Of a DNA stretch of 64,000 nucleotides, positions 53,555 through 62,782 are shown piece by piece (within the stretch, counting starts at the first letter, position 1; the number at the start of each line of letters is the position of its first letter). Where the stretch lies: positions 32,170 through 96,169 of the forward strand of contig JBJEOA010000055.1 of the NCBI GenBank assembly GCA_051880475.1, written 5' to 3'. The position numbers were made by a program, and so were the translations under genes. Under the pieces are notes generated by a model. That model was not told the origin of the DNA and did no database searches. It saw nothing but the letters and a program-made list of their open reading frames with translations. Source of the stretch: JAUUSJ01 sp051880475. Its GTDB lineage: Bacteria > Bacillota > Clostridia > Lachnospirales > Lachnospiraceae.

Positions 53555-53694
53555 ATTGATAGCCTCCATAAATTTTATTTACAGTTTATAGTATGTGAGG
53601 AGAAAAAAAGTGTGTCATAAAATCAGAATCTTTTTATCAAAACAAATTCAAGTGAAAATCCGATTTTCTTATTTTGATAAAAAAGGACAGTTTT

Positions 53695-54816
53695 ATGCGA
53701 AAGTACGAAAGAAAACATAATATTATATTTAAAAAATTAGAGGAAGTGAAAAATAAAGTTATTATGAGAAGGATAAAGATTTATGGTACGTTTGGACCAA
53801 ATTGCAATAAAAAAGAGATATTAGAACAGATGATAGATGCAGGAATGACGGGGATTCGCCTTAATTTGTCACATACAAATTTAGTAGATTCGAAAGAGTG
53901 GATTGAAAATTTAAAAATGGCAAGTGAAAAAACAGGGAAAAAAATAGATTTGGCAATTGATTTAGAAGGACCTGAACTGCGTATTGGTGAGGTGGATGGA
54001 AAAATAAATGTACATCAGAAAGATAAGTTATATCTTGGGGCAGCTCAGATAGATGATTCTTTTGTGGATTATTCATCCAATTTAGGAGAAAAATGGATGG
54101 AGCGTGAAAAAAATTTTATAGCTATACCTAAATGTTTAGCAGAAAAGTTAAAGGTAGGGCAGGAAATTTCTATCAATGATGGAATTGTCAAATTAGTAGT
54201 AGATGAATTAGAGTCTGGCACTGCAGTCTGTACAGTAAAAACGGAGGGAGAAATTTCTTCTAGAAAAAGTATTTCAATTGATGGAGTGCAGGTAGATAAT
54301 CCAGTTTTGACAAAGAAAGATTTCAGTAATTTAGCAGCAGCAAGAGAGTACGGAGTGACAGAAGTAATGCTTCCGTTTGTTCGGGGAGAGAAAGATATAG
54401 AGGAAGTAAGAACTGTGTTAAAAGAGCTGGATTTAGATGATATTAAGATTTTGGCAAAGATAGAACATCAAGAAGGGGTACAAAATATAGAAAATATTAT
54501 TGGAAAAGCAGACTGTATCGTAATTGCAAGAGGTGATCTTGGCAATCGTTTTCCAATCTGGAAAGTGCCAGGAATTCAAAAGATGATTTCTAAAAAATGT
54601 CGGGAAAAGAATCAAGAATTTATGGTAGTAACTCAGATGTTAAATAGTATGATACAAAATCCAACACCGACGAGAGCGGAAGTACTTGATATATATAATG
54701 CGGTGTTAGATGGTGCAACCTCGCTTATGGTGACAGGGGAGACCGCAGTTGGAAAATATCCTGTGGAAGTAATAAAATATATGACTAAAATAGCAAAAGA
54801 GGCTATTGAAAACTAA
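53695..54816 (+). CDS. Pyruvate-kinase-like protein lacking the C-terminal domain
   Basis: A 373-aa protein that follows pyruvate kinase through the A and B domains: GTFGPNCNKKEILEQMIDAGMTGIRLNLSH, LEGPELRIGEV, KIEHQEGVQNIENI (with the catalytic lysine), IARGDLGNRFPIWKVPGIQKM, TQMLNSMIQNPTPTRAEV and VTGETAVGKYPVEVI. It ends there, so the regulatory C domain (about 100 residues) is absent, and several positions differ (NLSH for NFSH, NRFPIW for a VEIP-type turn). It may be a divergent paralogue with another substrate or role. The start is the ATG at 53695; MRRIK at 53764 is another option. Confidence 0.8.
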   Translation: MRKYERKHNIIFKKLEEVKNKVIMRRIKIYGTFGPNCNKKEILEQMIDAGMTGIRLNLSHTNLVDSKEWIENLKMASEKTGKKIDLAIDLEGPELRIGEVDGKINVHQKDKLYLGAAQIDDSFVDYSSNLGEKWMEREKNFIAIPKCLAEKLKVGQEISINDGIVKLVVDELESGTAVCTVKTEGEISSRKSISIDGVQVDNPVLTKKDFSNLAAAREYGVTEVMLPFVRGEKDIEEVRTVLKELDLDDIKILAKIEHQEGVQNIENIIGKADCIVIARGDLGNRFPIWKVPGIQKMISKKCREKNQEFMVVTQMLNSMIQNPTPTRAEVLDIYNAVLDGATSLMVTGETAVGKYPVEVIKYMTKIAKEAIEN

Positions 54817-54819
54817 AAA

Positions 54820-54896
54820 AAGGTTCTATCAAATGCTGGGATAAAAAGAAAGAGGTTTATTTTATCCCGCCGTTTGATAGAACTTTCCTTTTTTAT
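54820..54896. terminator. Long bidirectional terminator
   Basis: AGGTTCTATCAAATGCTGGG (54821-54840) and following bases pair with 54861-54887, giving an imperfect stem of about 26 bases with a purine-rich loop. It lies between convergent genes and ends in CCTTTTTT. Confidence 0.82.
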
Positions 54897-54900
54897 TTAT

Positions 54901-55416
54901 TTACGCCAATAATTTTTTTATCTCTGGAATAGGTGATAGCACTGGCAATAAAATAGAGGAAATGATTAATCCGCCAAGTCCCTGAATAATATTTGGCAAA
55001 ATAGAGCCAGCTGCGGCTCCAACACCGTATAGGAATGATTCGCATACAAAATATCCAAGAGCTACGATAATAGTAGCACAGATACCAGAAGCGATACAGC
55101 CGACAATTAATTTAGCACCTTTTTTTGTAAGGAAGTGGAAAGCGTAGTAGGAAGCAATTGCTACTAATGCTTTTACTACAAAAGTAATTGGCACATATAC
55201 CATATATCCACCAAGTAGGTCAGCCATCATTGATCCAATGCCAGCAGCAAGACCACCGATAACTGGTCCAAGGAAGATTCCAGAGAGAATGACCATCGCA
55301 TCTCCTGGATGAATATAGCCATTTGTAGCAGGAACTGGAATTTTAATACTCATTGTGGCAACACAGCAAAGAGCTGCAAATAAGGCTGCCATCACTAATT
55401 TTTTTACATCTTTCAT
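54901..55416 (-). CDS. ECF transporter S component
   Basis: A 171-aa membrane protein with about five or six hydrophobic helices. KKLVMAALFAALCCVATMSIKIPVPATNGYIHPGDAMVILSGIFLGPVIGGLAAGIGSMMADLLGGY, read as consecutive short parts, is the typical start of energy-coupling-factor substrate-binding subunits (GDAMV, then a GxxGSxxADLL motif). The vitamin is unknown. It would use shared EcfA/EcfT subunits coded elsewhere. AAAGGATTTGATAAG precedes the ATG. Two copies of GTCTGGC lie upstream. Confidence 0.85.
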   Translation of the reverse strand: MKDVKKLVMAALFAALCCVATMSIKIPVPATNGYIHPGDAMVILSGIFLGPVIGGLAAGIGSMMADLLGGYMVYVPITFVVKALVAIASYYAFHFLTKKGAKLIVGCIASGICATIIVALGYFVCESFLYGVGAAAGSILPNIIQGLGGLIISSILLPVLSPIPEIKKLLA

Positions 55417-55490
55417 CTTATCAAATCCTTTCTTTTTATATCGTTTTAAGTCTTTCTATACCGTACATAAAAATAAGAAATTATAAAATA

Positions 55491-55521
55491 GCCAGACCAA
55501 AACTAAAATATAGTGCCAGAC
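55491..55521 (-). promoter_or_regulatory. Direct repeat upstream of the ECF S component gene
   Basis: On the minus strand GTCTGGC occurs twice (55515-55521 and 55491-55497), with starts 24 bases apart, in the 404-base divergent gap between this gene and the aconitase-like gene. It may be an operator. I saw no known riboswitch in the gap; the other recognised item is the promoter at 55693-55722. Confidence 0.25.
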
Positions 55522-55692
55522 GGTGCCAAAAATAACAAATTTAAACATACCAGAATTTAAAATTATAATTAAGAGATGATTAGAATATATTTTTTTTAGA
55601 AAAAGGAAAGAAAATATGACGAGATTTTTGTATAAAAATGAAGGAAATCTTATAAAAAAATGCAAAATTAAGCCGTGATGAGAGAAGTACTA

Positions 55693-55722
55693 TTGCAAAA
55701 TCATTCTACTTTATGCTATACT
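55693..55722 (+). promoter_or_regulatory. Candidate promoter of the aconitase-like gene
   Basis: TTGCAA (55693-55698) and TATACT (55717-55722) with an 18-base spacer, about 99 bases before the start codon. A small stem (ATAGGC/GCCTGT) lies in the leader. Confidence 0.5.
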
Positions 55723-55820
55723 GTCTAGGACGAGAATAAAGTTATAACTTTGTGACAAAAAATCATAGGCTTGCCTGTGAGAAAAGTCAAAGTAAATATT
55801 CAACATAAGGAGGCAGATAA

Positions 55821-58118
55821 ATGATAAAAGTATATGATACTGGTGCATACTTATTAAATGGAACTGAAATCGTTCCAGATACAGAAGAAAGTAAAGTAAT
55901 GTTGCAACAAAAACTAGGCGATGGTGCTATTTCTAAGGCAGAGGCTGCGAAAAATACCATCGCTTATCGTATATTAGAGGCACATAATACATCTGGAAAT
56001 ATGGAAAAACTTCAGATTAAGTTTGATAAATTAACTTCTCATGATATTACATTTGTAGGTATTATTCAGACAGCGAGAGCGTCAGGACTTGAGAAATTTC
56101 CAGTGCCTTATGTCCTTACAAACTGCCATAATAGTTTATGTGCAGTAGGAGGAACTATTAACGAAGACGATCATATGTTTGGTCTTACTTGCGCAAAGAA
56201 ATACGGCGGAGTTTATGTTCCACCTCATCAGGCAGTCATTCATCAGTATGCGAGAGAAATGCTTGCAGGCGGTGGAAAGATGATTTTAGGTTCTGATAGT
56301 CATACTCGCTACGGAGCGCTAGGAACGATGGCTATGGGTGAGGGCGGTCCTGAGCTTGTAAAACAGCTTCTCTCTAAGACATATGATATTAATATGCCAG
56401 GCGTGATTGCTGTATATTTAAAGGGAAAACCAATTCCAGGAGTCGGACCACAAGACGTTGCACTTGCTATTATCGGTAAAGTATTTGCGAGTGGCTATGT
56501 AAATAATAAAGTAATGGAGTTTGTCGGACCTGGTGTGGCAAACTTAAGTGCAGATTTTAGAATCGGTGTGGACGTTATGACAACAGAGACCACATGTCTA
56601 TCTTCCATCTGGAAAACAGATGAAAAGATTAAAGAGTGGTATGATATCCACGGAAGAAGTGAAGATTATAAACAGTTAGATCCAGGTAATATAGCTTACT
56701 ATGATGGAATGATTGAGATTGACTTATCCAAAATTCGTCCAATGATTGCTATGCCATTCCACCCAAGTAATACATATACAATTGACGAGCTAAACGCAAA
56801 TCTTATGGATATTTTAGATGACTGTGAGAAAAAAGCTTTAGTAAGCTTAGATGGACAGGTAGATTTTAAATTAAAAGATAAGGTTCGCAATGGAAAATTA
56901 TATGTAGAGCAGGGAATCATTGCTGGATGTGCAGGCGGTGGATTTGAAAATATTTGCGATGCAGCAGATATCTTAAAAGGTGCTAGTATCGGACCAGATG
57001 AGTTTACACTCTCCGTATATCCAGCGAGCCAGCCAGTATTTATGGAGCTTGTAAAAAATGGTGCTGCGGCTTCTCTTATGCAGACAGGTGCTATTATTAA
57101 GACTGCATTTTGTGGTCCATGTTTTGGTGCGGGAGATACTCCTTGCAATAATGGATTAAGTATTCGTCATTCTACAAGAAACTTCCCTAACAGAGAGGGA
57201 TCTAAACTACAAAATGGCCAGATTGCTTCTGTTGCACTTATGGACGCTCGTTCTATCGCAGCGACAGCAGTAAATAAAGGTTATTTAACACCTGCAACAG
57301 AAATCGATGCTAATTATACAAAACCAAAATATTTCTTTGATAAGACAATTTATGAAAATAGAGTATTTGACAGCAAGGGAGTGGCAGATCCATCGGTTGA
57401 GATTAAATTTGGACCAAATATTAAGGATTGGCCAGCAATGTCTGCTCTTCCTGAAAATATGATTTTAAAAGTTGTATCTGAGATTCATGACCCAGTTACA
57501 ACGACAGACGAGTTAATTCCATCTGGTGAGACATCTTCTTATCGTTCTAATCCACTTGGACTTGCAGAATTTGCTTTATCTAGAAAAGACCCAGCTTATG
57601 TTGGAAGAGCAAAAGAGGTTCAGGCGGCAGAAAAAGCAAGAATCGCAGGTGAGGATGCCGTAGCTGCATTTGCTGAAATTGGACCAGTTATCGATGCAAT
57701 TCAGAAAGTATATGTAAATAGTACATTGGAAAATACAGGAATTGGAAGTACTATTTTTGCCGTAAAACCAGGTGACGGTTCTGCAAGAGAGCAGGCTGCT
57801 TCTTGTCAAAAAGTATTAGGTGGATGGGCAAATATTGCAAATGAGTATGCGACAAAGAGATATCGCTCTAACCTTATTAACTGGGGAATGCTTCCATTTA
57901 TTATCGACAAAGGAGAACTTCCATTCAAAAATGGAGATTATTTATTTGTTCCAGATATAAAGAAGGCAATTGAGACAAAAGCTACTGATATTAAAGCTTA
58001 TGTTGTAGCAAACGGTGAGTTAACTGCATTTGATTTAAAAATGGGAGAGCTTACTGACGATGAGAGAGAAATCATCTTAAAGGGATGTTTAATCAACTAT
58101 AATAGAAATGATAAATAA
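55821..58118 (+). CDS. Aconitase-family hydratase
   Basis: A 765-aa member of the aconitase superfamily. The expected segments are present: VLTNCHNSLCAVGGTIN near residue 105, GSDSHTRYGALGTMAMGEGGPE near 155, TAFCGPCFGAGDTPCNNG near 432 (CGPC, two of the iron-sulfur ligands), and the C-terminal swivelling domain with NLINWGMLPFI near 685. The third ligand region reads IIAGCAGGGFENI instead of the GSCTNSSY of classical aconitase. So the cluster is probably present, but substrate use is uncertain; citrate/isocitrate is the likely role. RBS: AAGGAGG. Confidence 0.85.
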   Translation: MIKVYDTGAYLLNGTEIVPDTEESKVMLQQKLGDGAISKAEAAKNTIAYRILEAHNTSGNMEKLQIKFDKLTSHDITFVGIIQTARASGLEKFPVPYVLTNCHNSLCAVGGTINEDDHMFGLTCAKKYGGVYVPPHQAVIHQYAREMLAGGGKMILGSDSHTRYGALGTMAMGEGGPELVKQLLSKTYDINMPGVIAVYLKGKPIPGVGPQDVALAIIGKVFASGYVNNKVMEFVGPGVANLSADFRIGVDVMTTETTCLSSIWKTDEKIKEWYDIHGRSEDYKQLDPGNIAYYDGMIEIDLSKIRPMIAMPFHPSNTYTIDELNANLMDILDDCEKKALVSLDGQVDFKLKDKVRNGKLYVEQGIIAGCAGGGFENICDAADILKGASIGPDEFTLSVYPASQPVFMELVKNGAAASLMQTGAIIKTAFCGPCFGAGDTPCNNGLSIRHSTRNFPNREGSKLQNGQIASVALMDARSIAATAVNKGYLTPATEIDANYTKPKYFFDKTIYENRVFDSKGVADPSVEIKFGPNIKDWPAMSALPENMILKVVSEIHDPVTTTDELIPSGETSSYRSNPLGLAEFALSRKDPAYVGRAKEVQAAEKARIAGEDAVAAFAEIGPVIDAIQKVYVNSTLENTGIGSTIFAVKPGDGSAREQAASCQKVLGGWANIANEYATKRYRSNLINWGMLPFIIDKGELPFKNGDYLFVPDIKKAIETKATDIKAYVVANGELTAFDLKMGELTDDEREIILKGCLINYNRNDK

Positions 58119-58217
58119 TAAATAGAGTAAACTCTAGCGATGGTGTAAAAATCAAGTATAGGCGACTAAAAGATAGTTCTTTTACTTGACGATTGTTCTA
58201 TTAGAGAGTAAAATATT

Positions 58218-58255
58218 AAAGTGATAGAATTTTTTTCTGTCACTTTAAGTTTTAT
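58218..58255 (+). terminator. Stem-loop after the aconitase-like gene
   Basis: AAAGTGATAGAA (58218-58229) pairs with TTCTGTCACTTT (58235-58246) across a short T loop, followed by AAGTTTTAT. It is a moderate terminator. Confidence 0.55.
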
Positions 58256-58347
58256 AAAATGAAGCGTAAAATCCATTATCTTTTGGTGATGGGTAGTTTA
58301 TACTAGGAATATAAGATGAATATCAGGGGTGGCTGCAAAGCAGGTAT

Positions 58348-58377
58348 AAAGGTTTTAAGAGCAAAGCGCAACCTTTT
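58348..58377 (+). promoter_or_regulatory. Leader stem-loop directly before the murE ribosome binding site
   Basis: AAAGGTT (from 58348) pairs with AACCTTT (to 58377), with GCAAAGC in the loop and a second GCAAAGC just upstream. The stem ends in front of AGGAGGG. It may affect translation or termination ahead of murE. Confidence 0.3.
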
Positions 58378-58392
58378 TAGGAGGGAAATAAT

Positions 58393-59856
58393 ATGAAGCT
58401 AAAAACATTATTAGAAAATATAAAATATGAATGTCTTCAGGGCGATATTGATGTAGAAATTACAAATTTGACACATGATTCTAGAAAAGTGCAGGAAGGG
58501 TCTGTATTTACTTGCATCGTTGGAGCAGTTGTAGATGGACATAATTTCATTAAGGATGTCATTGCGATGGGAGCGAAAGTATTGGTTGTCCAAAGAGAGA
58601 TTGAGGTGCCAGAGAGTGTGACAGTAATTAAAGTGGAAGATACAAGATACGCACTTGCTTATCTTTCCGCAGCGTATTTTGGATATCCAGCAAGACAGAT
58701 GAAAATGATTGGTATTACAGGCACAAAGGGAAAAACGAGTACATCGTATATGATCCAAGATATGTTAAAAGCAGCAGGTTATAAAGTTGGGGCACTTGGA
58801 ACAATTGAAGCAGTAATCGGTGATGAAAAAATTCCGATGAGTAATACGACACCTGATTCTTTCACTCTTCACTCTTATTTTAAACGAATGTTAGACGCTG
58901 GCTGTGATGCAGTTGTTATGGAGGTTTCCTCACAGGGACTGAAATATCACAGAACAGCAGGAATAGAATTTGACTATGGTTTGTTTACAAATCTTTCTCC
59001 AGACCATATCGGACCAAATGAGCATGATAGTTTTGAAGATTATATGCAGAGTAAGGCGAAATTATTTAGACAGAGCAAATTAGGAATTGCAAATATTGAT
59101 GATGAACATTTTGAGGAGATTACAAAAGACGCTCTTTGTCCGATTGAGACATTTGGTCTTCATGAGAACGCAGATCTTCGCGCCTGTGATATTGAGCTAG
59201 TTAGGGAGAAAGATTATCTTGGAATTGATTTTAAATTAAGTGGCCTAGAAAATTACGAAGTACAAGAGGGAGTTCCTGGAAAATTCAGTGTTTATAATGC
59301 ACTTGGAGCAATCTCTGTTGCGCGTCATTTTGGTATTGGTGAGGAAATTGTCAATAAGGTGCTTAGACAGTTTAAAGTAAAAGGTAGAATTCAGATTGTA
59401 CCAACAGGTTCTGATTATACATTAATCATTGACTATGCTCATAATGCAGTTAGTTTGGAGAGTATTTTAAAGACACTTAGAGAGTATCATCCAGCCAGAC
59501 TAATTAGTGTATTTGGATGTGGTGGAAATCGCTCTAAACTTCGAAGATATGAGATGGGTGAAGTATCTGGAAGGCTTGCAGACTTCACAATTATCACATC
59601 AGATAATCCAAGATTTGAAGAGCCACAAGATATTATAGATGATATTATTATAGGTATGAAAAAGACAGACGGAGAGTACAAAGAGATTATTGACCGTAAG
59701 GAAGCAATTTCTTACTGCATCAATAATGCAAAAACAGGAGATATCGTCCTAATTGCAGGAAAGGGCCATGAGGATTATCAGGAAATCCGAGGAATTAAAT
59801 ATCATATGCTTGATGAGGAAACAGCAAAAGACGTACTCTCAGGGATAAAATATTAA
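58393..59856 (+). CDS. murE: UDP-N-acetylmuramoyl-tripeptide synthetase
   Basis: A 487-aa Mur ligase that adds the third amino acid to the wall precursor. MIGITGTKGKTSTSYMIQD near residue 112 is the P-loop, SNTTPDSFTLH near 152 and EVSSQGLKYHR near 180 are family motifs, and IIDYAHNAVSLE near 345 and SDNPRFEEP near 405 lie in the C-terminal domains. The DNPR motif is that of meso-diaminopimelate-specific enzymes. It is followed by priA after 31 bases. Confidence 0.94.
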   Translation: MKLKTLLENIKYECLQGDIDVEITNLTHDSRKVQEGSVFTCIVGAVVDGHNFIKDVIAMGAKVLVVQREIEVPESVTVIKVEDTRYALAYLSAAYFGYPARQMKMIGITGTKGKTSTSYMIQDMLKAAGYKVGALGTIEAVIGDEKIPMSNTTPDSFTLHSYFKRMLDAGCDAVVMEVSSQGLKYHRTAGIEFDYGLFTNLSPDHIGPNEHDSFEDYMQSKAKLFRQSKLGIANIDDEHFEEITKDALCPIETFGLHENADLRACDIELVREKDYLGIDFKLSGLENYEVQEGVPGKFSVYNALGAISVARHFGIGEEIVNKVLRQFKVKGRIQIVPTGSDYTLIIDYAHNAVSLESILKTLREYHPARLISVFGCGGNRSKLRRYEMGEVSGRLADFTIITSDNPRFEEPQDIIDDIIIGMKKTDGEYKEIIDRKEAISYCINNAKTGDIVLIAGKGHEDYQEIRGIKYHMLDEETAKDVLSGIKY

Positions 59857-59887
59857 AAGACTAAGGAAAGATATAGGAGAGGAACCG

Positions 59888-62131
59888 ATGGAAGAACTAT
59901 ATGCAGACGTTATTATTAACATATCGCATGAGGCAGTAGATAAAGTATTCCAGTATAAGGTGCCTCTTCTTTTGCGTTGTGAGATATCGGTAGGAATGAT
60001 GGTGGAAGTTCCATTTGGAAATGGAAATAAAAAAAGAAAGGGATATGTCGTTCGACTGAGTGATATCCCTTCTTATGATGTCACAAAGCTAAAAGAAATA
60101 CTGGCAATTGATAAAGAAAAAATGCAAGTTGAGGGACAGTTAATTAGCTTGGCATATTGGATGAGAGAGCGATATGGAACGACAATGATTCAATGTCTAA
60201 AGACGGTATTGCCAGTAAAAGATAAGATAGCTAAGAGAGAATCAAGAAAAATTAAGCTTTGTATTGCTCGGGAAGAGGCTAAAAACTTATTAACAGAATA
60301 TGAGGCAAAACATTTTAAAGCGAAAGTGCGTCTTTTAAAAGCAGTGCTTAAAGATGAGATGCCCTATGAAAAAGTTTTAAAGGAATATAAAATTCCTCTA
60401 TCCACAATAAAGACGATGGAGGAGCAAGGCATTATTGAGATAAACTCAGAGAGGAAATATCGAGATTATGATGTGGGAGAGTGGATGGAGAGAGCGAGTC
60501 ATTGCCTAAATGAGGAACAATCTCTTGCCTATGAGCAATTTGCTCTAGACTATGATATGGGAGAGAGAAATACATATCTTTTATATGGTGTGACTGGAAG
60601 TGGAAAGACAGAGGTTTATATGGAAATGATTTCTCATGTCATGAAAAAAGGGAAACAAATTATTTTGCTTATTCCAGAAATTTCTCTTACGTATCAGACT
60701 GTGAGTCGTTTTCAGGCGAGATTTGGAGATAATATCGCCGTAGTAAATTCAAAAATGTCTAAGGGAGAGAGATTTGATCAATTTGAAAAGGCAAAGACCG
60801 GGGAGATACAAATTATGATTGGACCAAGGTCGGCTCTTTTTACTCCATTTCCAGATTTAGGATTGATTATTATTGATGAGGAGCATGAAGCTGCTTATAA
60901 GAGCGATACTTCTCCTAAATATCATGCGAGAGATGTGGCAAGAAAAAGAGCAGAGCTTTGTGGATGTAGCCTTGTACTTGGAAGTGCCACTCCATCTTTA
61001 GAATCTTATGCGAAGGCAAAATCGGGAGAATATAAATTACTTTTGCTTACTAAAAGAGCAAATGAAGGCAGAGTAAAACTTCCAACTGTACATATTATAG
61101 ATTTAAGAGAAGAATTAAAAATTGGAAATCGCTCGATGTTTAGCTTAAAACTTCAACAATTAATGCAAGATAGGTTAGAAAAGGGCGAGCAGACAATGCT
61201 TTTTTTAAATCGGAGAGGATTTGCGGGTTTTGTATCTTGTCGTTCTTGTGGTTATGTGATAAAATGCCCACATTGCGATATATCTATGACGTATCACTCA
61301 AATAATCAGAGCTTGAAATGCCACTATTGTGGATATGAGACAGCGATGCCAAAACTTTGTCCTGAGTGTAAAAGCCCTTATATTGCAACTTTTGGACTTG
61401 GAACACAAAAAGTTGAGTTAGCGGTTCATAAATTATTTCCGTATGCTAAGGTTGCTAGAATGGATTTTGATACGACAAGAAAGAAAAATAGTTATGAGGA
61501 ATTGCTCTCCTCGTTTTCAAAGGGAGAGATAGATATTTTAGTTGGGACACAGATGATTGTAAAAGGGCATGATTTTCCAAATGTCACATTGATGGGAATT
61601 GTGGCGGCTGATACTTCGCTAAATTCAGGAGATTATAGAGCGAGCGAGAGAACGTTTCAGCTCTTAATGCAGGCTGCGGGAAGAGCGGGAAGAGGAGATA
61701 AAGAGGGTGAAGTTATTATCCAAAGTTATACTCCGACTCACTATGCGATTGAGACTGCGGCGATGCAAGACTATGAGGAATTTTATTGTCAGGAGATGGC
61801 ATATCGCAATTTGCTAAAATATCCACCTGTCTGTCATATGCTCGTTATTTTTGTTATGTCACAGGAAAAAGAAGAGGGAATACAATTTTTGGAATGGTTT
61901 AAAAAGGCGTTAGTGCTATTTTGTGTGCAAGAAGGTCTTTTGATTGTCGGACCCAGTGAGGCGTGTTTATCTAAAATAAAAGATTGGTATAGGTCTGTAT
62001 TGTACTTAAAACATCCAGATGAGATATTGCTTCGCGAGGTAAAGAGGCGATTAGAGAAAAAGATAGAGCAGATGCAATTAAAAAAGAGTATACAAGTATT
62101 TTTTGATTTTGACCCGATGGGTATATATTAA
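59888..62131 (+). CDS. priA: Primosomal replication protein N' (helicase PriA)
   Basis: A 747-aa superfamily 2 helicase that restarts stalled replication forks. LLYGVTGSGKTEVYMEMI (Walker A, near residue 235), LIIIDEEHEAAYKSD (Walker B, near 328), and a zinc-binding pair region with CRSCGYVIKCPHCD and CHYCGYETAMPKLCPEC (about 453-500) are clear, along with QAAGRAGRGDKEGEV near 600. Its place before def and fmt is usual in Firmicutes. Confidence 0.96.
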   Translation: MEELYADVIINISHEAVDKVFQYKVPLLLRCEISVGMMVEVPFGNGNKKRKGYVVRLSDIPSYDVTKLKEILAIDKEKMQVEGQLISLAYWMRERYGTTMIQCLKTVLPVKDKIAKRESRKIKLCIAREEAKNLLTEYEAKHFKAKVRLLKAVLKDEMPYEKVLKEYKIPLSTIKTMEEQGIIEINSERKYRDYDVGEWMERASHCLNEEQSLAYEQFALDYDMGERNTYLLYGVTGSGKTEVYMEMISHVMKKGKQIILLIPEISLTYQTVSRFQARFGDNIAVVNSKMSKGERFDQFEKAKTGEIQIMIGPRSALFTPFPDLGLIIIDEEHEAAYKSDTSPKYHARDVARKRAELCGCSLVLGSATPSLESYAKAKSGEYKLLLLTKRANEGRVKLPTVHIIDLREELKIGNRSMFSLKLQQLMQDRLEKGEQTMLFLNRRGFAGFVSCRSCGYVIKCPHCDISMTYHSNNQSLKCHYCGYETAMPKLCPECKSPYIATFGLGTQKVELAVHKLFPYAKVARMDFDTTRKKNSYEELLSSFSKGEIDILVGTQMIVKGHDFPNVTLMGIVAADTSLNSGDYRASERTFQLLMQAAGRAGRGDKEGEVIIQSYTPTHYAIETAAMQDYEEFYCQEMAYRNLLKYPPVCHMLVIFVMSQEKEEGIQFLEWFKKALVLFCVQEGLLIVGPSEACLSKIKDWYRSVLYLKHPDEILLREVKRRLEKKIEQMQLKKSIQVFFDFDPMGIY

Positions 62132-62141
62132 TTGTATGATT

Positions 62142-62207
62142 AGTCTCCCTAATGCTAAGTTAGAAGTAAGAGAACTTATTTTGCCCCGCTATGGGGGGAG
62201 ACTTTTG
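62142..62207 (+). terminator. Stem-loop after priA
   Basis: AGTCTCCC (62142-62149) pairs with GGGAGACT (62196-62203), followed by TTTTG; an inner CCCCGCTATGGGG can compete. It is a candidate terminator or attenuator before def. Confidence 0.45.
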
Positions 62208-62265
62208 TAAACTTGATTATTCACATTATTTAGAAAATATGTTACACTACAATAGATTGATATGC

Positions 62266-62281
62266 TTGCCTTTGCAGGCAA
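62266..62281 (+). promoter_or_regulatory. Small hairpin in the def leader
   Basis: TTGCCT (62266-62271) and AGGCAA (62276-62281) form a stem with a TTGC loop, 9 bases before the ribosome binding site GAAAGGAAG. Confidence 0.3.
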
Positions 62282-62305
62282 TTATAGATAGAAAGGAAGA
62301 AAAAA

Positions 62306-62779
62306 ATGGCTATAAGAAAGATTCGTTATCAGGGTGATGAATGTTTATTAAAAAAATGTAAAGAAGTAAAAGAGATAACTCCTAGAGTTACTCAGTTAAT
62401 TGATGATATGTTTGAGACAATGTACGAGCATTACGGTGTTGGTCTTGCCGCACCTCAAGTTGGAATTTTAAAAAGAATTGTTGTAATTGATATTCAGGAG
62501 GGAGAGCCTTTAGTATTGATTAATCCAGTTATTATTGAAAAATCTGGAGAGCAGACAGATGACGAGGGATGCTTAAGCTTCCCAGGAAAAGTTGCCAAAG
62601 TAACTCGTGCAAATCATGTTATCTGTAGAGCGCTAGATGAGAATTTTGAGGAAATTGAGGTAGAGGGTGAGGGATTGCTTGCAAGAGCAATTCAGCATGA
62701 GCTAGATCACTTAGATGGAATTTTATATCCAGAGCGTGCGGATGAACCATTGAGAGATATAGAAGAGGAAGAGGCATAG
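62306..62779 (+). CDS. def: Peptide deformylase
   Basis: A 157-aa metallohydrolase that removes the formyl group from new proteins. The three active-site motifs are GVGLAAPQVG (residues 45-54), EGCLSFPG (about 92-99, metal-binding Cys) and QHELDHLDG (about 132-140, metal-binding histidines and catalytic Glu). AAAGGAAG precedes the ATG. It is followed by fmt after 3 bases. Confidence 0.96.
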   Translation: MAIRKIRYQGDECLLKKCKEVKEITPRVTQLIDDMFETMYEHYGVGLAAPQVGILKRIVVIDIQEGEPLVLINPVIIEKSGEQTDDEGCLSFPGKVAKVTRANHVICRALDENFEEIEVEGEGLLARAIQHELDHLDGILYPERADEPLRDIEEEEA

Positions 62780-62782
62780 TAG

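Noticed and set aside
56699..57148. 149-codon minus-strand frame opposite the aconitase-like gene
   Set aside because: Antisense shadow of a well-supported gene.
58130..58200. Fluoride-type riboswitch suggested by GCGATGGTG after the aconitase-like gene
   Set aside because: The downstream pairing and spacing of that riboswitch class are absent, and no fluoride exporter follows.
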